DNA from: a virus
IMG/VR virus record: IMGVR_UViG_3300021960_000160
Span: 1-43,190 of that record
Reading direction: 5' to 3' (one strand)
DNA: 43,190 nt
Below the pieces are notes generated by a model that saw only the letters and a program-made list of their open reading frames with translations, had not been told where the DNA came from and searched no databases. Each line of letters opens with the position of its first letter. Position 1 is the first letter of the stretch. This document shows positions 12,901 to 19,542 of this stretch, one piece after another. Made by a program: the position numbers and the translations under genes.

Positions 12901-12939
12901 GGATGCATGGTGCGAGGGCAGTTCGATTCTGCCCATCCC
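12900..12939 (+). ncRNA. tRNA-elbow-like RNA element C
   Basis: Closing stem GGGAT (12900-12904) with ATCCC (12935-12939). Mini-hairpin GCA-TGG-TGC (12905-12913). Linker GA. T-arm GGGCAG (12916-12921), loop TTCGATT (12922-12928), CTGCCC (12929-12934). Third member of the set, again starting at the last base of the TAG stop. It is the most symmetrical copy, with all 14 pairs Watson-Crick. Confidence 0.75.
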
Positions 12940-12949
12940 ACAAAGATTT

Positions 12950-12982
12950 GGAATTGTCATTTCAGTTCCATACCTTTACAAA
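12950..12982 (+). promoter_or_regulatory. Promoter-like repeat GGAATTGTCA-N11-TACCTTTACAAA, copy 2
   Basis: GGAATTGTCA (12950-12959) and TACCTTTACAAA (12971-12982) are again spaced by 11 nt, 10 nt after RNA element C and 20 nt before the start of the ART-like gene at 13003. The recurrence with exact spacing supports a real promoter or regulator-binding element. Confidence 0.58.
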
Positions 12983-13002
12983 AGTTTTACAAACACAGAA
13001 CT

Positions 13003-13551
13003 ATGAAACTAACTTTATATCATGGCACTAGCTCGGTTCATCTGGATAAGATTCTGGAGTCTGGACTAGTCCCTAGATACAACAATGACTCAGAGTGGGA
13101 GTGTGCATCTCGACCAGATATGATTTATCTGACCAGTGCTTACCCTCTTTACTTTGCTGAGCATAGCATCAACCACAATGGTGGTGAACCTGTTGTCTTT
13201 GAAGTCGAGGTGGATACATTGAGACTCTACCCAGATGAAGACTTCTTAGAACAGGCGACAAGAAGCGAGAAGTATAAAGATTCATACTCCGAGCTTCAAG
13301 GTCTAGACATGGAAGCAAGGACTAAGTATTTTAGAGATAGCTTGGAAGAGTATAAGCATCACTACGATGATAGTCTGAAGTTCCTAGGGAATTGTTGTCA
13401 CAAAGGCATTATTAAACCCAAAAGGATTAGAAGGTATGTCATTCCAGATATGAGTATCAGGAGAAAGTCAGACCCTTCGATTACGACAAACAACTTCAGG
13501 TTTATGTCGCACTACTATGCCGAGCTGATACAAGAAATGTTTAACAAATAA
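13003..13551 (+). CDS. ADP-ribosyltransferase-fold-like protein (182 aa)
   Basis: From ATG 13003: MKLTLYHGTSSVHLDKILES, then GLVPR, 'DMIYLTSAYPLYFAEHSI' and 'EPVVFEVEVDTLRLYPDEDF'. The YHGT(S)...I...GL plus Y-L-T-(S)...A spacing is that of PARP/KptA/DarT-type ADP-ribosyltransferases (H7 for NAD ribose, Y42 for the nicotinamide stack). The third catalytic residue is not certain. The longer frame from 12907 was rejected because it would run through RNA element C and the promoter repeat, and its start lacks a leader. Early position suggests modification of host protein or nucleic acid. Confidence 0.65.
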   Translation: MKLTLYHGTSSVHLDKILESGLVPRYNNDSEWECASRPDMIYLTSAYPLYFAEHSINHNGGEPVVFEVEVDTLRLYPDEDFLEQATRSEKYKDSYSELQGLDMEARTKYFRDSLEEYKHHYDDSLKFLGNCCHKGIIKPKRIRRYVIPDMSIRRKSDPSITTNNFRFMSHYYAELIQEMFNK

Positions 13552-13562
13552 ATTACTAACTA

Positions 13563-13700
13563 ATGAAACAAATAAATATTACTTGTACTTCTGACAAATC
13601 AGGAGTAGAAATACATAAAATCTTAGTGGACATTTTTTATAATAGTGGATACTCTGAAGAATTTAAAAGTGCTGACTGGAAAATTAAAGGAGGGAATTAA
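13563..13700 (+). CDS. Small hypothetical protein (45 aa)
   Basis: 45 codons, starting MKQINITCTSDKSGVEIHKI and ending SADWKIKGGN. It begins 11 nt after the ART-like gene in the ACTAATGAAA context and ends 1 nt before the next ATG. No family recognised; support is packing and codon pattern. Confidence 0.5.
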   Translation: MKQINITCTSDKSGVEIHKILVDIFYNSGYSEEFKSADWKIKGGN

Positions 13701-13701
13701 A

Positions 13702-13932
13702 ATGCAACTAACAAGTAAACAGATTTTAAAAATGCTAGAGGAGATTGACAACGAGGCTATCGATGTCGGTCTTCACTCTACCTGTCCTGTCACTGACAAG
13801 AAGGTAGGACTGGGTGTTAAATTAATTAACACGCCTGTGAGGTCTCAAAGACCAGTAGATAATCTCTTTGCTATGCAGAACTTTGCAATGCAAGAGATGT
13901 TAAAAGCTATAACTAAAAAACCTAGCTTATGA
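13702..13932 (+). CDS. Small hypothetical protein (76 aa)
   Basis: From ATG 13702: MQLTSKQILKMLEEIDNEAI, then DVGLHSTCPVTDKKVGLGVKL and a helical 'NLFAMQNFAMQEMLKAITKKPSL' tail. The start was chosen because of a clear AAAGGAGGGAATTAAAATG context, one of the few Shine-Dalgarno-like sites here, and because it follows the preceding TAA by 1 nt. The longer frame from 13645 overlaps the previous gene. Function unknown. Confidence 0.55.
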   Translation: MQLTSKQILKMLEEIDNEAIDVGLHSTCPVTDKKVGLGVKLINTPVRSQRPVDNLFAMQNFAMQEMLKAITKKPSL

Positions 13933-14027
13933 TTTCAGAATGTTGTGATGCGATGCCATGGGTTGATGCAGCTTATGGCATCTGTAGTGATTGCAAAGAG
14001 CATTGCGATTTTTATTTAGAAGAGTAA
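13929..14027 (+). CDS. Tiny zinc-finger-like protein (32 aa)
   Basis: 32 codons, starting MISECCDAMPWVDAAYGICS and continuing DCKEHCDFYLEE. The CC...C-x2-C-x3-C arrangement could hold zinc. The ATGA overlap with the preceding stop makes it translationally coupled. This 'CCGA...(I)CSDCKEH(C/A)' style is common in Bacteroidota phage micro-proteins. Confidence 0.58.
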   Translation: MISECCDAMPWVDAAYGICSDCKEHCDFYLEE

Positions 14028-14034
14028 AAGATTT

Positions 14035-14090
14035 GTCTCCCAATATCAACAATAGATTATTATCTTAGTGAGGGGGACATTTTTTTTCTT
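14035..14090 (+). terminator. Early-operon terminator with long loop
   Basis: GTCTCCC (14035-14041) pairs with GGGGGAC (14072-14078; one G-U) across a 30-nt loop and is followed by ATTTTTTTTCTTTT. It comes 7 nt after the 32-residue gene and closes the first early transcription unit. Confidence 0.7.
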
Positions 14091-14126
14091 TTGACTTGCA
14101 TAAGTCAAATCTTTGTATTATCTTTG
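14091..14126 (+). promoter_or_regulatory. Promoter with embedded palindrome, leaderless configuration
   Basis: TTG (14096-14098) - 20 nt - TATCTTTG (14119-14126), then 4 nt to ATG 14131. An 18-bp inverted repeat TTGACTTGCATAAGTCAA (14091-14108) overlaps the -33 region, a good candidate operator. It directly follows the terminator T-run, so this is a fresh transcription start for the replication genes. Confidence 0.65.
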
Positions 14127-14130
14127 TCAC

Positions 14131-14316
14131 ATGATTTTAACCTGTAGCAAATGCGATAGCCAGAACTTAGAAGTTCTTCACGATGATTACCATGGTGAAT
14201 ACACAAGCTTGACTTACATTTGTTCAGATTGTCAAACTAAAACAACTAACTATTATGATGCAATTTTTACTTTCAATACCAGCCTTCCGAAGATACAGAA
14301 GGAAGAGGTTACATAA
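14131..14316 (+). CDS. Zinc-ribbon protein (61 aa)
   Basis: From ATG 14131: MILTCSKCDSQNLEVLHDDY, then HGEYTSLTYICSDCQTKTTN. C-x2-C...C-x2-C spacing of about 27 residues gives a classic zinc ribbon. The TTG start upstream at 14113 was rejected because it lies inside the -7 box. It may be an RNA-polymerase or DNA-associated ribbon; no specific family. Confidence 0.65.
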   Translation: MILTCSKCDSQNLEVLHDDYHGEYTSLTYICSDCQTKTTNYYDAIFTFNTSLPKIQKEEVT

Positions 14317-14539
14317 AGATTATGTATATAGCAATATGCTTCAGCTTAGAAATGAAGCAGTCAGATTACTTATCTCTGTAAGTAATGGAGATGACATCCA
14401 GAAGGTCAGAGATTCAAGACAAAAACCTTATGTGATTTGCAAAATATCTCAAGGTGATTTATATTTACTTAAAGAAGCAAAGAGAAAATATTCTTTAGCT
14501 TCCAAATATAAACGAAGACTACAACTCCTTAACTTTTAA
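14255..14539 (+). CDS. Basic hypothetical protein (up to 94 aa; start uncertain)
   Basis: The frame from 14255 gives MMQFLLSIPAFRRYRRKRLH..., overlapping the zinc-ribbon gene by 62 nt. An internal ATG at 14336 (MLQLRNEAVRLLISVSNGDDIQKVRDSRQKPYVICK...) would give 67 residues and start 19 nt after the preceding stop. The shorter form looks more natural, but the RRYRRKR segment could be part of the protein. Basic, helix-strand-helix, no family recognised. Confidence 0.45.
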   Translation: MMQFLLSIPAFRRYRRKRLHKDYVYSNMLQLRNEAVRLLISVSNGDDIQKVRDSRQKPYVICKISQGDLYLLKEAKRKYSLASKYKRRLQLLNF

Positions 14540-14541
14540 TT

Positions 14542-14709
14542 ATGCCACAAGAAAAAACATTTGAAGAGTTAAGAATTGAAACTATAGTGAATCTAATTAA
14601 AGATACTTTAGTAGATTTAGAAATATTACAATCGAGTAGTGGTAACATGTCTTATGACCAAGACCAACGATTGAAAAAAATAATAACTAATCTTAAAAAA
14701 ATACAATGA
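14542..14709 (+). CDS. Small helical protein (55 aa)
   Basis: 55 codons, starting MPQEKTFEELRIETIVNLIK, with DTLVDLEILQSSSGNMSYDQ and a KKIITNLKKIQ end. Two helices joined by a polar loop. It starts 2 nt after the preceding stop and overlaps the DnaA-like gene by ATGA. Function unknown; perhaps a partner of the downstream initiator-like protein. Confidence 0.55.
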   Translation: MPQEKTFEELRIETIVNLIKDTLVDLEILQSSSGNMSYDQDQRLKKIITNLKKIQ

Positions 14710-15008
14710 AAGAATATATCTATCAACAATATTTAAATAACATCTGTTCCCACATGGGGATAGAGAGTTCTGATTTGTTTGTTAAGTCAAAGGAGACAGG
14801 AGTGGTCGATGGAAGACAACTCCTGTACTACCTTTGTTACAACAATAGCAATATGAAGCTAACAGAAATCAGTACATACACAAACAACCAAGGATTCCAT
14901 GAAGACCAAGCTAATATATCTAGGTCAGTAGAATCATTCAGTAAGAAACTTGAGTCTGATAAAGACCTTCAAGCAATCGTTGATAAAATTAAAAGGGTTG
15001 AAGTGTAA
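14706..15008 (+). CDS. DnaA domain IV-like DNA-binding protein 1 (100 aa)
   Basis: 100 residues. 'LFVKSKETGVVDGRQLLYYLCYNNSNMKLTEISTYTNNQGFHEDQANISRSVESFSKKLESDKDLQAIVDKIK' has the order of the DnaA C-terminal DNA-binding domain: a basic helix, (A/R)RxxxYYLC, an 'S/T-x-x-x-I' helix, then a DH(S/A)T-like recognition segment (here HEDQANISRSV) and a final helix. The match is weaker than for the second copy at 21901-22431. Stand-alone domain IV proteins are common in Bacteroidota phages and probably bind the phage origin or compete with host DnaA. Confidence 0.6.
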   Translation: MKEYIYQQYLNNICSHMGIESSDLFVKSKETGVVDGRQLLYYLCYNNSNMKLTEISTYTNNQGFHEDQANISRSVESFSKKLESDKDLQAIVDKIKRVEV

Positions 15009-15390
15009 TAATTTACAGGAGGTATTTGACCAAGCTAAGCATACCCATGGGTGTGTAAATATAGATGGGTCTGGATACCAAGCCTATATCTATCTGGGGG
15101 TGAAGATTTCCAGAGATGACCTGACCGAAGAGATAATAATATATGACCCACAAAAAAGCATACATTATTATGTTGAGATTGAGAAATATTTATATGACTT
15201 GTTTCTTGATAAAGGTTGGAGAGATGCAGTCATTCATATAACACTAGAGAAGTACAAATCAAAACTTGAGAGAATCAAGGAGGGTATTTCAAAAGAGATG
15301 AATGGAAGCCAAAGTCCTAAAAGACTAAGAGTTCTCAAAGAGATGCGAGAGCAAATATTAAAGAAGTATTATAAACTAACACAAAAATAA
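14998..15390 (+). CDS. Hypothetical protein, start uncertain (about 130 aa)
   Basis: The body reads 'CNNLQEVFDQAKHTHGCVNIDGSGYQAYIYLGVKISRDDLTEEIIIYDPQKSIHYYVEIEKYLYDLFLDKGWRDAVIHITLEKYKSKLERIKEGI', an alpha/beta domain followed by a long charged helix (about residues 85-130). There is no good ATG. TTG 14998 gives 130 residues and an 11-nt overlap with the DnaA-like gene; ATG 14950 gives 146 residues and a 59-nt overlap. I prefer the TTG because another TTG start is used at 17142. No family recognised. Confidence 0.5.
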   Translation: MKCNNLQEVFDQAKHTHGCVNIDGSGYQAYIYLGVKISRDDLTEEIIIYDPQKSIHYYVEIEKYLYDLFLDKGWRDAVIHITLEKYKSKLERIKEGISKEMNGSQSPKRLRVLKEMREQILKKYYKLTQK

Positions 15391-15393
15391 CTA

Positions 15394-15987
15394 ATGAGTA
15401 ATAAATTAAATACATTCGATATACTTTCTAAAGTAAATGTCAATGACTTTACAAAAAAGAAAGGTCAACTTACATATTTATCATGGTCACATGCATGGGC
15501 AGAAGTTAAAACAAGATTTCCAGATGCATCGTACACCTATTATGTAAATCCAGAAACCAATCAACCATATTCTTTTGAAGAAAATGTAGGTGGGTTCTGT
15601 CATACATCGGTAACAATATCAGGGGAAACTTTGTCTATGTGGTTACCTATCTTAAACTATAGTAACAAGTCGGAAATGAATCCAAAAGCATTTGACATTA
15701 ACACTTGTCTCATGAGGTGTTTAACTAAAAACTTAGCAATGTTTGGACTAGGTTTTTATATATATAAAAGCGAAAGTTTTCCAGTTGATATAGAAGAAGA
15801 AAAAGAAAAGCCAGTAACTTCAAAGCTAAAACCTATGAGTGAAGCCAATTATCCAGTTATATTAAAAACTGCTAAAGTCTATCAGAAAGAAAAGATGAAG
15901 TGGGATGATATAACTTTAAAAATTAGCAAAAAGTTTGTCTTAGATATTGAGCTTTTACAAAAACTTGAAAAAGAGCTTTATGGATAG
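15394..15987 (+). CDS. Sak/DUF1071-type single-strand annealing protein
   Basis: 197 residues. 'VNVNDFTKKKGQLTYLSWSHAWAEVKTRFPDASYTYY' and 'GGFCHTSVTISGETLSMWLPILNYSNKSE...AFDINTCLMRCLTKNLAMFGLGFYIYK' are hallmark stretches of DUF1071 (Sak, RAD52-like) recombinases. The C-terminal 55 residues are a charged, helical extension. It anneals complementary ssDNA made by the neighbouring exonuclease. The exonuclease ATG overlaps its last codons (ATGGATAG), as in Red/RecT operons. Confidence 0.85.
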   Translation: MSNKLNTFDILSKVNVNDFTKKKGQLTYLSWSHAWAEVKTRFPDASYTYYVNPETNQPYSFEENVGGFCHTSVTISGETLSMWLPILNYSNKSEMNPKAFDINTCLMRCLTKNLAMFGLGFYIYKSESFPVDIEEEKEKPVTSKLKPMSEANYPVILKTAKVYQKEKMKWDDITLKISKKFVLDIELLQKLEKELYG

Positions 15988-16801
15988 AGATAAAATTATA
16001 GAGCAACTCAAGGATGATGAGTTATACTATGGTGAGTTTGGTAAGCAGTTCTTATCTAACTCAGACCTTAAATATCTTAAGACTGAAAGTTCAGCTAAAG
16101 AGTTTCGTTCAGTTAAAAAGTTTTCAAACACTGAGCTACTTAATTTAGAGTTAGGTAGATACTTTCATCAGCTAATGCTTGAGCCAGATAAAGCTAAAGA
16201 CTTTCCGATGGTCGATGTAAAGACTAGAAATGCAAACGAGTACAAGCAATACTTAGAAGATAACAATCTGGAGTATGTGCTTAGAACTTCAGAGGCTCAA
16301 GATATCAAAGACCTTGCTGACTGGGTGTTAAATCCTAAGTCAGAGTATGGTACTGATAGAGTCAGAGTTTTACTTAACAACCCAATTGCACTTAAAGAGC
16401 AACCAGCAGTAGCTGAGTTACATGGCCACATGTTTAAAGGTAAGGCAGACCTTATTACTTTAGATTTGGATGGTCAGTATGTTATAATAGATTTAAAAAC
16501 CACTGGAAGTAATCCATCTGATATTAATATATATAGGATGCGAGATTTCGGATACCATTCCCAGTGCTACTTATATAAGGAACTTTTCGGTATGGACTTT
16601 AAGTTCATCTTCTTTGGAAAGAAACCGAAGGTAAATGAGAGTGGTGAAATCTATTATGATATTGAAGAGATAACTCCATCAGAAGATACTATTGAAAGTG
16701 GTAAGATGGCAGTTATGAATGCACTAGCAAACTACGATAAGTTTTTTGGGGAAGGTGCAACACACGATGTGCGAAAGTCGTACACGAGAAGAGTAATTTA
16801 A
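15980..16801 (+). CDS. Exonuclease VIII/YqaJ-like PD-(D/E)XK nuclease
   Basis: From ATG 15980: 273 residues. 'FLSNSDLKYLKTE' and 'LELGRYFHQLMLEPDKAKDF' are the N-terminal features of the RecE/DUF3799 exonucleases. The catalytic core is 'GHMFKGKADLITLDLDGQYVIIDLKTTGS' (Asp of KADLI, then D-x-K of IDLKTT), followed by a Y...SQ.YLY helix. Processive 5'-3' degradation would feed the annealing protein just upstream. The shorter start was chosen because ATGGATAG overlaps the stop of the annealing gene. Confidence 0.85.
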   Translation: MDRDKIIEQLKDDELYYGEFGKQFLSNSDLKYLKTESSAKEFRSVKKFSNTELLNLELGRYFHQLMLEPDKAKDFPMVDVKTRNANEYKQYLEDNNLEYVLRTSEAQDIKDLADWVLNPKSEYGTDRVRVLLNNPIALKEQPAVAELHGHMFKGKADLITLDLDGQYVIIDLKTTGSNPSDINIYRMRDFGYHSQCYLYKELFGMDFKFIFFGKKPKVNESGEIYYDIEEITPSEDTIESGKMAVMNALANYDKFFGEGATHDVRKSYTRRVI

Positions 16802-16811
16802 ACATATATAT

Positions 16812-17048
16812 ATGAGTGATTATAAACACAAAGATGGTATGGGTTCTTTATTTCCTAATAAGTATAAGGAGAAAGAAAACCAGCCTGACCATAAGGGTAC
16901 AATGACAGACCTTAATGGACAAGTTTGGGAGATTGCTGGGTGGAATAGTACTACCCAAGCAGGTGACCCAAAGATTTCCATCAAGCAAAGCAAACCCTAT
17001 GTCAAGCCTGAAGATAAGGAAGACAAAAAAGGTGAAGACCTTTTCTAG
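16812..17048 (+). CDS. Small recombination-associated protein (78 aa), possible ssDNA-binding
   Basis: 78 residues. 'KHKDGMGSLFPNKYKEKENQPDHKGTMTDLNGQVWEIAGWNSTTQAGDPKISI' is a familiar phage motif (G.GSLF.N+.K..+.PD+.G...+.G..W.+A.W.....G..+.S+) resembling DUF736-type folds. The acidic C-terminus KKEDKKGEDLF ends in an aromatic residue, like SSB tails. Position right after the annealing protein and exonuclease supports an ssDNA-binding or mediator role, but this is inferred. Confidence 0.6.
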   Translation: MSDYKHKDGMGSLFPNKYKEKENQPDHKGTMTDLNGQVWEIAGWNSTTQAGDPKISIKQSKPYVKPEDKEDKKGEDLF

Positions 17049-17072
17049 TTAATTAAATTTAATTTATAACAG

Positions 17073-17130
17073 GAGTGAGGAGATTTTTTTCTTTTCATAT
17101 TAATTGGTTTTCTCCTCCTCCTTTTTTAAC
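17073..17130 (+). terminator. Terminator/attenuator between recombination and primase genes
   Basis: AGGAGTGAGGAGA pairs with TCTCCTC-CTCCT (one bulged T, about 12 bp) and a T6 tract follows. The loop is itself T-rich (T7CT4). The hairpin ends only about 12 nt before the TTG start of the primase-helicase gene, so read-through rather than a new promoter probably expresses that gene. This makes attenuation plausible. Confidence 0.55.
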
Positions 17131-17141
17131 AAACAAACAAA

Positions 17142-19541
17142 TTGAAAACAGAAGTAACAATATTTAAAAACATACTGGAGACCGATACGCCTTTTCACAG
17201 AGATGTGATGTTCATACTGGACAGGATTAAAGAGGGAAAGAATAGTGAACTGGTTAAAAGAATTAGAAACGAAAAAAATAAGTCAGAGAGAAACGAGCTT
17301 AAGAAAAAGCTTCCATCAATATGTTTCTCTGGAGTATTCAACAAGCGTTCTGACTCAGCATTGGTTGAGCATAGTGGTCTTATCTGTTTAGACTTTGATG
17401 GATATGAAAAGAAGAAAGACCTAACAGATGACAGAGCAAAGTTTGAAAAGAATAAGTTTGTCTTTGCAGTTTTTGTTTCACCCTCTGGTAATGGACTAAA
17501 GGTTTTAGTTAGGATACCTAAAGACCCAGAGAACCACACAAAGTATTTCAATGCCCTTAAAAAACATTTTGCATCATCTTACTTTGATACTACATCAAAA
17601 AATATTTCAAGAGTATGCTATGAAAGTTTTGATAAACAAATCTATGTCAATCAGAAAAGTAAACTATGGGAAAAATTAGAAGAAGAAGAGTACCAAGAAA
17701 AGCATTTAGCACAAGGTCAACCACTGCTAAAAATTACAGACGAAAGAAAGATAGTAGAGATTCTACTCAAGTGGTGGCAATCTAAGTACCCTATGACCGA
17801 GGGTCAGAGGAATCACAATGTCTATGTGATAGCTCAGGCTTTGAATGAGTTTGGTATCAATAAGACTACTGCATCTATTATATGTAATAATTATGCAACA
17901 AAAGACTTTCCATCCAGAGAGATAGATAGTACAATCGACTCAGCGTATAGCAAGACTCATCTGTTTAACACAAAGTATTATGAGAACACTGAGATAATAG
18001 ATAATGTAAAGCAAAGACTTAAAAGGGGTGAGCCAAAGAAAGAGGTTAAGAAAGACCTGCAGAGGAGTGAATTACCTGACCATACAATTGAGGCAGTTAT
18101 AAAGAAAGCTGAAGAGGGAAAGGATGAGGAGTTTTGGACAAAGAATGAGAAGGGTGTGATAAAGATAGTGCCATTATACTTCAAGAAGTTCTTAGAGGAT
18201 TGTGGATTTTATAAATATACTCCAGAGGGAAGCAATAGTTTTGTGTTTGTAAGAGTGACCAACAATCTTATAGACCATTCAAGTGAAAAGCAAATAAAAG
18301 ATTTCGTATTAGACTATCTGTATCAGATTGAAGATGTGTCGATTTATAATTACTTTGCAGAGCAAACCAGATACTTTAAAGAAGAGTTTCTTACATTAAT
18401 AAACACAATCGATGTATATTTTATAGAAGATACTAAGGATACATCTTATCTATATTTTAAAAATTGTGCTGTACAAATTAAAAAATACGAGGTCTCAGCT
18501 ATAGATTATGTAGACCTTGATGGGTATGTATGGAAAGACCAAGTAATCGACAGGGCGTTTCGTGAGTGCCTGATTACAGAGTGTGACTACAAAACATTCA
18601 TACATAATGTGTGTGGACAGAATGAAAAGAGAACTCTTTCGATGGAGTCAACCATTGGATTCTTAATGCATGGTCATAAGAACTTATCTTATTGTCCAGC
18701 AGTTATACTAAACGATGAGGTTATCTCTGACAATCCAGAGGGAGGAACAGGTAAGGGTATATTCATGAATGCTCTGAGTCACATGAAAAAACTTGTTACT
18801 ATTGATGGTAAAGCTTTTGCTTTTGAGAAATCATTTGCCTATCAACTGGTCTCGGTGGATACTCAGATACTCTGCTTTGATGATGTCAAGAAGTATTTCA
18901 ATTTTGAAAGACTCTTCAGTGTAGTAACAGAAGGTTTGACTCTGGAGAAGAAAAACAAGGATGCTATTAAGATACCATTTAGCAAGAGCCCTAAGATAGC
19001 TATCACCACAAACTATGCCATAAAGGGTACAGGTAATTCTTTTCAAAGAAGGAAGTGGGAGCTTGAACTTTACCAACACTATACTAAATCTTATACACCA
19101 CAAGATGAGTTCGGAAAACTATTCTTTGGAGACTGGGATGATGATGAGTGGTGTGTGTTTGATAACTATATGATTGAATGTCTTCAGTTGTATTTAAAAG
19201 AAGGGTTAATTGAAAGTGAGTTTGTTAATCTTAAAATCAGACAACTCTCAGCCTCAACATCTCATGACTTTATTGAGTGGTGTGGATTGTTAGCTGACTC
19301 AAATGAAAATGATAAGTTAGGGGTGGGCTTAAAAATATATAAGAATGAATTGTACTTTGACTTCATTAATGAATACCCGGACTACGGACCGAAGTCCAAG
19401 ATGACTATAAGTAGACAAGTCTTTTATAAGTGGCTGCATTTTTATGCGGAATATGCGACAGGTCATCCACCTGTAGAAGGGAAGGACATGACAGGTCGAT
19501 GGATAGAATTGACAGAGCCAGACATTGAACCAGCTTTTTAA
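17142..19541 (+). CDS. Primase-helicase: BT4734/VirE-N domain plus SF3-type NTPase
   Basis: 799 residues with a TTG start (TTG AAA ACA GAA), which gives the family-typical MKTEVTIFKN. Residues 1-170 match the BT4734/VirE-N domain common in Bacteroidota primases ('SGLICLDFDGY', 'VFAVFVSPSGNGLKVLVRIP'). Residues about 205-270 resemble PriCT ('QRNHNVYVIAQALNEFGI...ATKDFPSREIDSTI'). The C-terminal ATPase has Walker A NPEGGTGKG (K538), Walker B-like ILCFDDV, and 'KIAITTNYAI' with an Arg-rich 'NSFQRRKWELEL' sensor, as in SF3 phage helicases. It is the central replisome enzyme of the window; no DNA polymerase gene is present here. Confidence 0.85.
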   Translation: MKTEVTIFKNILETDTPFHRDVMFILDRIKEGKNSELVKRIRNEKNKSERNELKKKLPSICFSGVFNKRSDSALVEHSGLICLDFDGYEKKKDLTDDRAKFEKNKFVFAVFVSPSGNGLKVLVRIPKDPENHTKYFNALKKHFASSYFDTTSKNISRVCYESFDKQIYVNQKSKLWEKLEEEEYQEKHLAQGQPLLKITDERKIVEILLKWWQSKYPMTEGQRNHNVYVIAQALNEFGINKTTASIICNNYATKDFPSREIDSTIDSAYSKTHLFNTKYYENTEIIDNVKQRLKRGEPKKEVKKDLQRSELPDHTIEAVIKKAEEGKDEEFWTKNEKGVIKIVPLYFKKFLEDCGFYKYTPEGSNSFVFVRVTNNLIDHSSEKQIKDFVLDYLYQIEDVSIYNYFAEQTRYFKEEFLTLINTIDVYFIEDTKDTSYLYFKNCAVQIKKYEVSAIDYVDLDGYVWKDQVIDRAFRECLITECDYKTFIHNVCGQNEKRTLSMESTIGFLMHGHKNLSYCPAVILNDEVISDNPEGGTGKGIFMNALSHMKKLVTIDGKAFAFEKSFAYQLVSVDTQILCFDDVKKYFNFERLFSVVTEGLTLEKKNKDAIKIPFSKSPKIAITTNYAIKGTGNSFQRRKWELELYQHYTKSYTPQDEFGKLFFGDWDDDEWCVFDNYMIECLQLYLKEGLIESEFVNLKIRQLSASTSHDFIEWCGLLADSNENDKLGVGLKIYKNELYFDFINEYPDYGPKSKMTISRQVFYKWLHFYAEYATGHPPVEGKDMTGRWIELTEPDIEPAF

Positions 19542-19542
19542 A

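Noticed and set aside
11678-12939. True tRNA genes at the three T-arm elements
   Set aside because: The T-arm and closing stem are present but the anticodon arm is absent and total length is only 40-44 nt, so they are not functional tRNAs.
12907-13002. N-terminal extension of the ART-like protein from ATG 12907
   Set aside because: It would place the start inside RNA element C and translate through the promoter repeat; the family-like start YHGTS follows ATG 13003 directly.
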